Source: Candidatus Bathyarchaeota archaeon (GTDB lineage: Archaea; Thermoproteota; Bathyarchaeia; Bathyarchaeales; Bathycorpusculaceae). From it: DNA of 64,000 nt. A program made the translations under genes and the position numbers. The notes below the pieces were generated by a model. That model searched no databases. It was not told where the DNA came from and worked only from the letters and a program-made list of their open reading frames with translations. Each line of letters opens with the position of its first letter. Within the stretch, counting starts at the first letter, position 1. Positions 9,358 to 17,714 of the stretch are shown here, piece after piece. Location: NCBI GenBank assembly GCA_026414485.1, contig JAOAIX010000007.1, positions 1-64,000 on the forward strand. The letters are read 5' to 3'.

Positions 9358-9657
9358 GTTGTTTGTCTCCCTAAAACTTTAATTTGGAACTCACAGGGAA
9401 TTCCATCGGTAGGAAGTAGGCATGGATGATATCACTATGCCAACTTTATTAATATTACGGTTAAGGAAAACTGAACAAAACACACGTCTTCCGAGAATCC
9501 TAAGGTACATCTCTTCTACAGAACGCAGTCTTTTTGTGCATACCTTACACACTTAGATGTAAAAAACTGCTCTGTACAAGTCCATCAGCACTTTTCGCAA
9601 CTTTTAAACCCTTCATATGAGGCTAATACTAAGAGTAAACGAGTGTGCTAACCAAGT
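9358..9657. other. Divergent promoter region psmB / egsA
   Basis: No gene seen. An AT-rich block near 9445-9460 (TTTATTAATATTA) suits the leftward psmB promoter, and CTTTTAAAC at about 9601-9609 suits a TATA box for egsA, with initiation near 9635. A 44-codon ATG frame beginning at 9423 has no ribosome binding site and no protein-like character and was not called. Confidence 0.45.
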
Positions 9658-10716
9658 TTGCCTCTGCAATACCACTACATGCAACTTCCACGCGAAGTCA
9701 TCGTTGGAAAGGGCGCAATAGAAAGAGTACCTGAGGTAATCAAACGCCTCAAACTTAGGGGACCTGCATTGATAATTGCAGGACAAAAAAGTTGCGAGGT
9801 AGCAGGTCAAACTGTTAGGGACCTTATAACAAAATCAGGCATAGACGTTGACACTCTTTTAGTTGAAACATCAACAACACGCGATGTACTACTCGTAGAA
9901 GAGCGAATCCTCGAGTGGAAACCTCAAGTGATTTTTGGTGTAGGCGGAGGAACAAAAATTGACGTCGCAAAACTCAGTAGTGCTCACCAAGAAATCCCAT
10001 TCATCAGCGTACCCACCACAGTTAGCCACGACGGCATAGCCAGTCCACTGGCTTCCATACGAGGTTTCGGTAAACCCTACAGCGTCATGTCACAAGCACC
10101 CCTTGCTATAATTGCAGACACCGAAGTTATAGCACATGCACCATGGCGCTCCGTAGTAAGTGGCTGCGGCGACGTTATCGCAAAGTATACCGCTGTGAAA
10201 GACTGGAAACTGGCACATGATGAAAAACAGGAATATTATGGAGAATACGCAGCAAGCCTAGCCATGATGAGTGTGAAGCTTGTTGCATTAAATGCTGAAA
10301 AAATCAAACAGGGCAACGAGGAAGGTTTACGAGTACTTTTGGAGGCATTGATAAGCTGCGGCGTAGCCATGAGCATAGCCGGAAGTAGCCGACCTTGCAG
10401 CGGCTCAGAACACCTCTTTAGTCACGCTTTGGATATGCTTAATCCTTCAAAGGGTATGCACGGGGAACAGTGTGGCTTGGGTACCATAATGATCGCTTAC
10501 CTTTATGGTGCAAACTGGAAACGCGTCAAACAAGCCCTCAAACAACTGGGCGCTCCCACCACTGCCACAGATTTAGGCGCTGCAGACGAAGACATTATCA
10601 AAGCGTTGGAGCTTGCGGCTTCTGTACGCCCCGACAGATACACTATTCTACAGAAATTAAACCTCAACTACGCGGCATGCGAAAAAGTGGCAAAAGCCAC
10701 AGGTATAATAAATTAG
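9658..10716 (+). CDS. egsA: sn-Glycerol-1-phosphate dehydrogenase
   Basis: 352 residues, family length. It reduces dihydroxyacetone phosphate to sn-glycerol-1-phosphate, the first committed step of the archaeal lipid backbone. Signatures are the nucleotide-binding GVGGGTKIDVAK, PTTVSHDGIASP, and the zinc ligands in the segment around SGSEHLFSHALD and MHGEQ. The TTG at 9658 is used here; an in-frame ATG lies at 9679 before QLPREVIVGKGAI and cannot be excluded. Monocistronic, from a TATA box near 9601. Confidence 0.95.
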   Translation: MPLQYHYMQLPREVIVGKGAIERVPEVIKRLKLRGPALIIAGQKSCEVAGQTVRDLITKSGIDVDTLLVETSTTRDVLLVEERILEWKPQVIFGVGGGTKIDVAKLSSAHQEIPFISVPTTVSHDGIASPLASIRGFGKPYSVMSQAPLAIIADTEVIAHAPWRSVVSGCGDVIAKYTAVKDWKLAHDEKQEYYGEYAASLAMMSVKLVALNAEKIKQGNEEGLRVLLEALISCGVAMSIAGSSRPCSGSEHLFSHALDMLNPSKGMHGEQCGLGTIMIAYLYGANWKRVKQALKQLGAPTTATDLGAADEDIIKALELAASVRPDRYTILQKLNLNYAACEKVAKATGIIN

Positions 10717-10747
10717 AGTGAACAAAAAAGTAAAACGCGTTTTTTGT

Positions 10748-11485
10748 TTAGCTTTTTGTTTCCTCTTCAGTTGCTGTTGGCTTTGCTTCAACCAGCTTTT
10801 GAGGTGCTTTGAATGTTTCAACAAACTTTGTTGTTTCCAAGTCAGGGAAGAATTTCTGTACGTCCAATGCTATGCCCCGTTTGGCAATTTGAATGCCCTC
10901 AAGGTAGAAAGTCTCTTCAGGCATATCAATTGTGAGAGTTTTCTCTTGTATGGCAAATTTGAATTTGTTTACATCAGTAATTGGGATTCTCCGATGAATC
11001 AACGCTGCAATTTTTTCGTCGTTGCTTTCAAGTTTCTTTTCGACAACTACATCGTAGAGGAGAGTTTTCCCTGCAAGCGGAGGATTAAAATCTAGCAGTA
11101 CACGTCCCGCACCTATGCTACGTATGACGGCGTTTTTACCTCCATATTCAACACGCATACCTATTACAGGGTTAATTCCTTTTGCAACTAACTGCTTTAT
11201 GGGTACGCGCTTAATTTTCTCAGGATCACGTTGTCCAAACGCCTTCTCAGGGGAAATTTCAACCTGTGTAGGTTTGTTTGGTTCCATCGTGGAGAAACTT
11301 TCATCTAATGCTTTGAGAACCCACCCCTCACCTACAACAATTAGGCGGGGTTCATATATGTCTCCCTCTTTCTGGAGATTCTCTTTTTTTGCTATCTCCT
11401 CATAGGTTGTATCGAAAACTTCGTTTGTTTCCTTCACTTTTGCAGTGTAGTTAATTAGTATGAAGTCGCCTTTTTGCAAACTCAT
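10748..11485 (-). CDS. FKBP-type peptidyl-prolyl isomerase (long archaeal, SlyD-like)
   Basis: 245 residues. The N-terminal FKBP domain shows FILINYTAKVKETNEVFDTT, GEGWVLKALDESFSTM and the EKAFGQRD segment, with the insert-in-flap domain (VGMRV-like NPVIGMRVEYGG, LDFNPPLAGKTL) characteristic of SlyD and archaeal long FKBPs. A C-terminal extension of ~90 residues is seen in archaeal members. It accelerates proline isomerisation and chaperones folding in the cytoplasm. A TATA-like CCTTTTAAAC (minus strand) lies about 35 bases before the ATG, at 11514-11525. Convergent with egsA. Confidence 0.9.
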   Translation of the reverse strand: MSLQKGDFILINYTAKVKETNEVFDTTYEEIAKKENLQKEGDIYEPRLIVVGEGWVLKALDESFSTMEPNKPTQVEISPEKAFGQRDPEKIKRVPIKQLVAKGINPVIGMRVEYGGKNAVIRSIGAGRVLLDFNPPLAGKTLLYDVVVEKKLESNDEKIAALIHRRIPITDVNKFKFAIQEKTLTIDMPEETFYLEGIQIAKRGIALDVQKFFPDLETTKFVETFKAPQKLVEAKPTATEEETKS

Positions 11486-11748
11486 AACCTTCCACTTTTA
11501 TGCGTTTCGAAACTAAGTTTAAAAGGCTAATAAATACATTTGCCTTGTTAAATTAATGTTGTGGCGTCTAATATTCTTGAAGTGTACCATAACTGTTTCT
11601 TCTCCTCAAATAATGTAAGTGATCAGGGAACGGCAAGTGGATATAGTGGTTAATATCTTCCGCTGCAGCCGTCTTCATTGGAGCCAAACTTAAAAAGGCA
11701 GCGTTTATATGGGGTGTACAGACCTTTTGAATTGAAGATGAAGATTGT

Positions 11749-12087
11749 ATGAATAAAAACGAAAAGTACACCCTAAAACCTGCCCACCCGCTTACTCTTA
11801 CAGGTTTAATCAATTACCAAGAAGGCGCAGTTGTAAGTAGGACGCTCATCGATAAACAAGTGGGAACGGTAACTCTGTTCGCTTTTGATGCAAATCAAGG
11901 TTTAAGTGAACACACGGCGCCTTTTGACGCCCTAGTTTATGTTTTTGACGGTGAAGCGGAGGTCACCATTGCAGGCGAGTCTGTGCAACTAAAATCAGGC
12001 ATGCTTACAATTATGCCTGCTGGAAAACCACACTCTGTTAAAGCTTTGTCGCCTTTCAAAATGATGTTGATAATGATTCGGGCTTGA
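11749..12087 (+). CDS. Cupin-domain protein
   Basis: 112 residues forming a single cupin barrel: HTAPFDALVYVFDGEAEVTIAGE is motif 1 and MLTIMPAGKPHSVKAL is motif 2, with the His of motif 1 and His of motif 2 available as metal ligands. Substrate unknown; single-domain cupins of this sort are often annotated as metal-dependent sensors or isomerases. GTTTATATGG at 11703-11712 is a likely TATA box. It precedes the DtxR-Feo genes in the same direction but has its own stop region of ~110 bases before them. Confidence 0.8.
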   Translation: MNKNEKYTLKPAHPLTLTGLINYQEGAVVSRTLIDKQVGTVTLFAFDANQGLSEHTAPFDALVYVFDGEAEVTIAGESVQLKSGMLTIMPAGKPHSVKALSPFKMMLIMIRA

Positions 12088-12139
12088 ATGCTTTCTTCTT
12101 TTTAGACGTAACGCTTATTAACTGCTTGAATTCTTAATT

Positions 12140-12172
12140 TACGATAACTCGTAAAAATTACGAGATATCGTA
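12140..12172 (+). promoter_or_regulatory. Tandem palindromic operator upstream of dtxR-feoA-feoB
   Basis: Two copies of the 14-base palindrome TACGA-N4-TCGTA: TACGATAACTCGTA (12140-12153) and TACGAGATATCGTA (12159-12172), centres 19 bases apart. Together they also form a larger dyad (15-base arms with one mismatch, centre 12156). The block lies directly after a TATA-like CTTAATTTA (12133-12141) and 24 bases before the GTG of dtxR. DtxR/MntR proteins bind such interrupted palindromes, often as two dimers; here the position would block transcription. Binding is inferred. Confidence 0.7.
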
Positions 12173-12195
12173 GTTTAGATGAGAGGTCACCAAAA

Positions 12196-12864
12196 GTGGA
12201 AACTACCCTGTCACGTGAAGCTGAAGAATACATAGAAATTATTTACCGGCTGCAGAAGCGGCAAGGGGTAGCAAAAACTAGCGACCTTGCTAAAAATTTA
12301 CGCGTAGTCCCAGGCTCAATAACAAACACCATTCAACACCTAGAGAGTCATGGTTTAGTAGTTCATGAACCTTATCGAGGAGTAAAGTTAACCAGTGCAG
12401 GCGAAAAAGTCGCTTTGAACATACTTCGCCGTCATCGATTAGCCGAACGTCTCCTTACCGACATACTAAACGCAGAATGGACTGCTGTCCATGAAGATGC
12501 TTGCCTACTCGAGCACGCCATGACAAAAAATTTTGCTGCGCTCTTAGAAAAGCGCTTAGGCAACCCAACATGTTGCCCTCATGGAAATCCAATTCCATCT
12601 GAAACCGGCATCTTAAAAGAAGAAGAGACTGTCATGTTAACCGAAATAGAATTAAATAAAACCTGCCAAGTGGCGCGGATCACCGACGAACAGGCTGAGA
12701 ATCTTTCGATTCTCGCACGAGCAGGCATTAAACCTGATGCAACAATCTGTCTTCTAGAAAAGTCATCGTCGAAAGTTGTTGTTCGCGTCAACAAGAAAGA
12801 AGTCACACTTACTTATGCCCTTGCAGAAAATGTCAGAATTAAAACCAGTCCGGAGGTTCTCTAG
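12196..12864 (+). CDS. DtxR/MntR-family metal-dependent repressor
   Basis: 222 residues from a GTG start with GAGGT upstream. Residues ~1-70 are the DtxR winged helix (REAEEYIEIIYRL, VPGSITNTIQHLESHGLV), ~70-140 the metal-binding dimerisation domain (HRLAERLL, EDACLLEHAM, CCPHGNPIP), and ~150-222 an SH3-like FeoA domain. With Fe(II) or Mn(II) bound it should repress. It is followed immediately by feoA and feoB and preceded by a tandem palindrome, so autoregulation of an iron-uptake operon is the simple reading. TAG of this gene overlaps the GTG of feoA by one base. Confidence 0.9.
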   Translation: METTLSREAEEYIEIIYRLQKRQGVAKTSDLAKNLRVVPGSITNTIQHLESHGLVVHEPYRGVKLTSAGEKVALNILRRHRLAERLLTDILNAEWTAVHEDACLLEHAMTKNFAALLEKRLGNPTCCPHGNPIPSETGILKEEETVMLTEIELNKTCQVARITDEQAENLSILARAGIKPDATICLLEKSSSKVVVRVNKKEVTLTYALAENVRIKTSPEVL

Positions 12865-13172
12865 TGTTTGGCGTAAAACACAGCAACCAAAAAACTGTGC
12901 GATCATTAGAATGTAGTTCTGACGAAGTTAGCCTCGCCGAGCTGAAAGAAGGCGAGAAAGGAATTATGACCCGCATAGTTGGCGGGTCAAGTGCTATGCG
13001 ACGGCTGACCGAGCTGGGATTAACGCCGGGTTGCGAAGTTAAAATGCTGAGAAAATGTTCTTTTCATGGTCCCGTGGAAATTGAAGTTCGCGGTGTATCT
13101 CTTGCGTTAGGCTATGGATTGGCTTTGAAAGTTTTTGTCCAGCCGATAAAGGTACCTTTCAATGAAAATTAA
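12864..13172 (+). CDS. feoA: FeoA, ferrous iron transport accessory protein
   Basis: 102 residues. The GTG start overlaps the previous stop by one base and is preceded by GGAGGT (12852-12857). The FeoA SH3-like fold is visible from LAELKEGEKGIMTRIVGGSSAMRRLTELGLTPG-type elements through to a C-terminal LALGYGLALKV. About 25 extra residues precede the domain. It partners FeoB, whose ATG lies 11 bases inside this gene. Confidence 0.9.
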   Translation: MFGVKHSNQKTVRSLECSSDEVSLAELKEGEKGIMTRIVGGSSAMRRLTELGLTPGCEVKMLRKCSFHGPVEIEVRGVSLALGYGLALKVFVQPIKVPFNEN

Positions 13173-15207
13173 TCCCTCAAAAAGCGTTTGCTCCTGCGGA
13201 AATCAACGCAACGTTGATCCATCGTCAAAAGCTAGAAAAGAAAACGAGTTAATCGTGGCTTTAGCTGGAAACGCCAACGTAGGCAAAAGCGCCATCTTCA
13301 ATCAACTTACAGGTTTAAACCAAGTTACAGGCAATTGGCCGGGTAAAACGGTAGAACGCGCCGAAGGAACTTTACATTTTAAAGGATACACCATACACGT
13401 CGTTGACTTGCCTGGCACCTATTCACTTTCAGCCTATTCTATGGAAGAGCTTGTTTCACGGGAGTACCTAGCCACAGAAAAACCTGACATCATAGTTAAT
13501 GTGGTGGACGCCTCAGCACTTGAACGGAATCTGTATTTAACCCTGCAACTTTTGGAGTTAGAAGTTCCTCTCGTTATAGCCCTAAACCAAGTAGATTTTG
13601 CAGCAAAGAAAGGTCTGAAAATCGACGTAGAAAAGCTCTCCAAATTTTTAGGTGTAAAAATTGTGCCTACGGTAGCTGTCGCAGGAAAAGGCATAACCGA
13701 GTTACTATCAGTTGTGGTGAGTGAAGCTACCCAAAGAAGAAAGCAGACAGCGGTAAACGTTGTCTACGGCAAAGAACTTGAAACACAAATTGTTGCGGTT
13801 CAAAAACTGGTGGCTTCCAAGCTGCCTCAGTTTTGCGTCGTGTATCCTGCACGTTGGGTTGCCATAAAGCTGTTGGAAAAAGATTCTGATATAACTGAAA
13901 AAGTCCGCTCTTCTCCCGATGGCAGTGCTGTTCTAGAGTTGGTGGAGAGATTAACGGCGGAACTTGAAAAAGTTCATGGTGAGAGTGCGCCTGTTGTCGT
14001 GGCATCTGAGCGTTACACTTTAGCCAGCAAAATTGTCAAAGACACTGTAACGGTTGAAGCTAAACCAAAAATCAGCATAGAACAAACGTTGTCAACTATT
14101 ACTACCCATAAAATACTAGGTTACCTCATTTTGGCGGCTGTTGTGGTGGCTACCTTCGGAGTTATTTTTGCTGGTGGCAATTACCTTTCAAGGTTACTTG
14201 ACGAATGTCTCATGTGGTTATCCGACGGCTTTGAAGGATTGCTTGCGCCTATCTTACCCGCGTTTGCAGTTGATTTACTTGTGAAGGGCGTGTTGGGCGG
14301 TCTTGTCTCAGGCATAACAATTGCGCTACCCTATATTGTGCCTTTTTATGTGGTTTTAGCGTTACTCGAGGACAGTGGCTATTTACCTAGAGCCGCCTTC
14401 CTTATGGACAACATTATGCACAAAATTGGGTTGCATGGGAAAGCCTTCATACCCTTGATATTAGGTTACGGTTGTACCGTTCCTGCCTGCATTGGCTGCC
14501 GAATCATGGAAACCCAGCGGGAACGTTTACTTAGCGCATTTGTTGTGGTGTTGATTCCATGTGCAGCCCGAACAGTTGTAATTTTAGGTTTGGTTGGGCA
14601 GTATGTGGGGTTGTCTGCGGTCGTGGGACTGTATGTGTTTGATTTAGTGTTAGTTTTTGCTTTAGGCAGAATTGCCTTCAAGGCTCTCCCTGGTGAACCT
14701 GTGGGGTTAATTATGGAGATGCCCAGCTACAAGAAGCCGTCTCTGAAGACCTTAGTTATAAAAACTTGGGGTCGCACCAAAGATTTCGTCTATGTTGCCT
14801 TTCCCATAATCATAGTTGGCAGCGTGATAATCGAGGCATTTGCACTGTCGGGTTTAATGCCCTATTTTGTGGACATTGCAAGCCCCATCATGACGGCATG
14901 GCTAGGATTACCTGCCATCGTCGCGATTCCACTGCTTTTTGGAATTTTGCGCAAGGAACTCACGCTAATTCTCTTAGCTACAACATTAAGTTCAATTGGA
15001 TTGAGCTTGGAATCTCTTAGCGCAGTGCAGATGATTGTTTTCGCATTGGTTGTTATGATTTACATTCCATGTTTAGCTACTATTGCAGCTTGTAAACGAG
15101 AGTTCGGCTGGAAAAAATCTTTGTACATCACCATAATAGACGTGGGGTTGGCTCTGATAATTGGTGGGTTAGCCTTCAGAATCCTGAGCGCTTTAATGTC
15201 TACGTAG
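13162..15207 (+). CDS. feoB: FeoB, ferrous iron transporter with G-protein domain
   Basis: 681 residues. A short N-terminal tail with a CSCG motif precedes the G domain: G1 GNANVGKS, G3 DLPGTYS, G4 NQVD. After a helical GDI-like spacer (to about 300) come the membrane segments, with the two inverted Gate regions typical of FeoB (around [22 protein letters not shown]). It imports Fe(II) across the cytoplasmic membrane, with the G domain regulating opening. Last gene of the dtxR-feoA-feoB unit. Confidence 0.95.
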   Translation: MKINPSKSVCSCGNQRNVDPSSKARKENELIVALAGNANVGKSAIFNQLTGLNQVTGNWPGKTVERAEGTLHFKGYTIHVVDLPGTYSLSAYSMEELVSREYLATEKPDIIVNVVDASALERNLYLTLQLLELEVPLVIALNQVDFAAKKGLKIDVEKLSKFLGVKIVPTVAVAGKGITELLSVVVSEATQRRKQTAVNVVYGKELETQIVAVQKLVASKLPQFCVVYPARWVAIKLLEKDSDITEKVRSSPDGSAVLELVERLTAELEKVHGESAPVVVASERYTLASKIVKDTVTVEAKPKISIEQTLSTITTHKILGYLILAAVVVATFGVIFAGGNYLSRLLDECLMWLSDGFEGLLAPILPAFAVDLLVKGVLGGLVSGITIALPYIVPFYVVLALLEDSGYLPRAAFLMDNIMHKIGLHGKAFIPLILGYGCTVPACIGCRIMETQRERLLSAFVVVLIPCAARTVVILGLVGQYVGLSAVVGLYVFDLVLVFALGRIAFKALPGEPVGLIMEMPSYKKPSLKTLVIKTWGRTKDFVYVAFPIIIVGSVIIEAFALSGLMPYFVDIASPIMTAWLGLPAIVAIPLLFGILRKELTLILLATTLSSIGLSLESLSAVQMIVFALVVMIYIPCLATIAACKREFGWKKSLYITIIDVGLALIIGGLAFRILSALMST

Positions 15208-15214
15208 CAAAAGT

Positions 15215-15838
15215 TCATTGTAGTGGTTTGCTCCATTCTTCAAAAAAGGCAACGCCTTGAATAGGTAGCCTCTGTGGAGCTGTTGGTTCCTCCGCAGCAT
15301 ATCCAAAGACAATTAAAGCTTGGGGCTCCACCTCTTTAGGAATCTTCAATGCATCCCTTACCGCACTTTTAGAAAAAACAGGTGCACAATACCAGCACGA
15401 ACTCAGTCCCTTTGCGTGAGCTATAAGTAACATATTTTGAATAGCTGCCCCTAAACTCTGTACCGCTAAGTCGTGTTCACATTGCTGCCGTTTCCTGTCA
15501 GGGAACTGATTCATATTCTCCATGGTCAAGCACGCTACGACAAGTACAGGTGCCTTTACAAACCGCTCAATTGACGCTTCCATAGAAGACTCGCTGGCGA
15601 CGCAAGTTTTTCCATCTTTTTTGAGGTCCAAAAGCCACGCTTGAGCCATAGCAGTTGCCAGTCGCCGCTTTGTCATCGTCTCAGTTAATACAATGAACCG
15701 CCATGGCTGGGCGTTATGTGCTGAAGGTGCAAACCGCGCAGCATCTAAAATTTCTAGCAACAACTCTTTTGGGACAATCTTAGATGAGTATTTTCTGACG
15801 CTTCGTCGTCCAAAAATTACTTTGACAACTTCTGTCAT
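15215..15838 (-). CDS. Nitroreductase-family flavoprotein
   Basis: 207 residues. The family N-terminus is clear (GRRSVRKYSSK, ILDAARFAPSAHNAQPWRFIVL, FMN-contacting) and GLSSCWYCAPVF plus ALIVFGYAAEEP mark the C-terminal half. Such enzymes reduce substrates with NAD(P)H via FMN; the natural substrate is not predictable. Convergent with feoB (7 bases between stops). Confidence 0.85.
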   Translation of the reverse strand: MTEVVKVIFGRRSVRKYSSKIVPKELLLEILDAARFAPSAHNAQPWRFIVLTETMTKRRLATAMAQAWLLDLKKDGKTCVASESSMEASIERFVKAPVLVVACLTMENMNQFPDRKRQQCEHDLAVQSLGAAIQNMLLIAHAKGLSSCWYCAPVFSKSAVRDALKIPKEVEPQALIVFGYAAEEPTAPQRLPIQGVAFFEEWSKPLQ

Positions 15839-15943
15839 GACTGGTTAATAGGGCTGTTTGTGCTTTTATGTTTATCAACCTTCAATTGGGAAAAATTATA
15901 ATTTGGTTACAACTTTTTTGATAAAAACCCGCAAAGCAAAACT

Positions 15944-16519
15944 TTAAACTAATAGAAGGTGATCCAGCAAAACCTTCACGCCGATGCCTATTAAAATTAG
16001 TCCTCCAACAGCCTTGATTTTTTCACCAAAAAATTTCCCCAAAGCGCAACCGAATAACACCCCTATGTAAGAAAGGGTGAATGTAACTATGCCGATGACT
16101 GCGATGGGAAAAACTATGGTGCTTTGTAGAAAAGCAAAGCTCAATCCCACCATCAGGGAGTCAATGCTTGTTGCAACCGATAAAGCTAGCAACGCCGCTA
16201 AGCGTAATTCATAATTATGCTTGTTTTCGTCGTTATCTCTGAGTGCGTCGTAGATCATCTTTACCCCTATGAACGCTAACAATGTGAAAGCTGCCCAATG
16301 ATCAAACGCCGCAATGAAACCGCTCAAACTTACCCCTACAATCCATCCAATTAGAGGCATCAACACTTGGAAACTGCCAAATGACACCCCAAAGGCCACT
16401 GCCGTTTTGTGCCGATTCTTCGGCGCTGTGGTCAAACCGCTAGCTATGGATACCGCAAATGCATCCATCGCTAACCCTACAGCAATTAAGAGAGCGACAA
16501 TTACCTCCATCTTTAACAC
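15944..16519 (-). CDS. mntP: MntP-type manganese efflux pump
   Basis: 191 residues with six hydrophobic segments in two repeats. The repeat motif GLAMDAFAVSIASGL near the N-terminus and SVATSIDSLMVGLSFAF in the middle carry the conserved Asp of MntP (DUF204). It exports Mn(II). Presence next to the DtxR/Feo cluster suggests a metal-homeostasis neighbourhood, though it is on the opposite strand and no TACGA-N4-TCGTA site was found upstream. Confidence 0.9.
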   Translation of the reverse strand: MLKMEVIVALLIAVGLAMDAFAVSIASGLTTAPKNRHKTAVAFGVSFGSFQVLMPLIGWIVGVSLSGFIAAFDHWAAFTLLAFIGVKMIYDALRDNDENKHNYELRLAALLALSVATSIDSLMVGLSFAFLQSTIVFPIAVIGIVTFTLSYIGVLFGCALGKFFGEKIKAVGGLILIGIGVKVLLDHLLLV

Positions 16520-16651
16520 GCTGTATTGGCTCCAGCAAAGCTTTTCCTAAAATATAGGAGTTGCTCTGCAACGGACTGGAGTATTACATGAGTTTAGCTT
16601 TTATTATAAGAGCCGTTTCTGAGTTGCACAATAGCATCGTGAGCTTGCTGC

Positions 16652-17122
16652 TTAACTCATTTTGCCTCTGAGTTTTGAAATAATCTCGTCTTCAACCCAT
16701 TTCTCGCCTTGGATGGTTAGTTTAAACTCGGGTTTTGCTGGGTCAGGTTTAAAAACTTGACCGCGTTTCGTCATTTCGTTTAACCTAGCGGGAACCATAC
16801 TTTTGATTCCGCTGGATTCTAGAAGCTTCTGCACTTGGGCAGCAGTGTTTTTGCGGTCGTCTGACGCGTAAAGAATCAGCCCCACTGCCTCGTAGTGTGT
16901 AAGGTTTTCTCGTGTCACGATAACAGGGCCTTCTGTGGTGGGTTCGACTATGCCTTTTAGCTGTGCACCTGAGGGTACAAGTTTAGACGTTACGAAATCT
17001 GATATTTTTTCCAAAAAGTTCTCTGGTATGTTTTCTAGTATGTTTAAAATTTCTTGTGGTGTATCTCCTTCGATTGTAACTTCGCCAAACGAAGTTTTGA
17101 TGTGTGTTACAATACGTTTCAT
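16652..17122 (-). CDS. Small winged-helix protein, second of a related pair
   Basis: 156 residues, no family name recognised. The first 45 residues are a beta-alpha unit (FGEVTIEGDTPQEILNIL then ENIPENF), and residues ~78-150 look like a winged helix (LTHYEAVGLILYASDD, ARLNEMTKRGQVFKP). The upstream gene has the same plan: EV-x-(I/L)-x-G then a helix then (I/L)PE, followed by a winged helix, so the two are probably paralogues. The ATG overlaps the upstream stop by 4 bases (ATGA), indicating translational coupling. Possible heterodimer; role unknown. Confidence 0.65.
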   Translation of the reverse strand: MKRIVTHIKTSFGEVTIEGDTPQEILNILENIPENFLEKISDFVTSKLVPSGAQLKGIVEPTTEGPVIVTRENLTHYEAVGLILYASDDRKNTAAQVQKLLESSGIKSMVPARLNEMTKRGQVFKPDPAKPEFKLTIQGEKWVEDEIISKLRGKMS

Positions 17123-17643
17123 AAATTACTCTCTCCATTTGTTTCAATGTTGTTCTGTTCAGCTAGAATGTAAACAAATCCTTGATTGGTATTCCATCGC
17201 TTTACTAAACCCTTTTCTACTAAAGCTTCAAGAACAGATGGCAAAACTAATCCGGGATATTTGAGGTTGTTGTATTTCATAACTTCGTTGAGCTCCTCAA
17301 TGGTCCTCGGGCGCCATTTGCCCCACTCGCTTGCAAGAGCTTTTAAAATTGCCTCTTCCGGCTTTGCCGTCGTCGCAATCTTCGGGTAACTCTGGAGGGG
17401 CGTTTCCGAAGCGGATGTGGCTTCTGCAGTTTTTACGGTGATTGTAGCCACAGTTTTAGGCTTCGCGCCCTCAAACGCTTTATTAACGTTGGCAATAAGT
17501 TCTGGAAGATTCTTCAGAGTTTTCATTACTTCACTGTGCGATCCGCTGAGCTCCACTTCGTAATCGCCAATTTTAACCCGTATAAAGAAGCCTTCAGTTT
17601 TTTCATCTACCAGTTTTCTCTGCACCGTAACCACGTTATACAC
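17119..17643 (-). CDS. Small winged-helix protein, first of a related pair
   Basis: 174 residues from a GTG. N-terminal beta-alpha unit (YEVELSGSHSEVMKTLKNLPELI), a Ser/Thr/Ala-rich linker (about 65-90), then a winged helix (AILKALASEWGKWRPRTIEELNE, VLEALVEKGLVKRW). It shares domain order and spacing with the next gene. Nothing identifies a ligand or DNA target. Confidence 0.65.
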   Translation of the reverse strand: MYNVVTVQRKLVDEKTEGFFIRVKIGDYEVELSGSHSEVMKTLKNLPELIANVNKAFEGAKPKTVATITVKTAEATSASETPLQSYPKIATTAKPEEAILKALASEWGKWRPRTIEELNEVMKYNNLKYPGLVLPSVLEALVEKGLVKRWNTNQGFVYILAEQNNIETNGESNL

Positions 17644-17714
17644 GTGTGCTTTTCCTTTTTAGCATTTTTGCAACAAAGATGTTAAACCTGCACAGCTTAA
17701 TGAAATCAAAAGCT

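Noticed and set aside
9423-9557. 44-codon ATG frame between psmB and egsA
   Set aside because: No ribosome binding site, no recognisable composition; it overlaps the expected promoter region.
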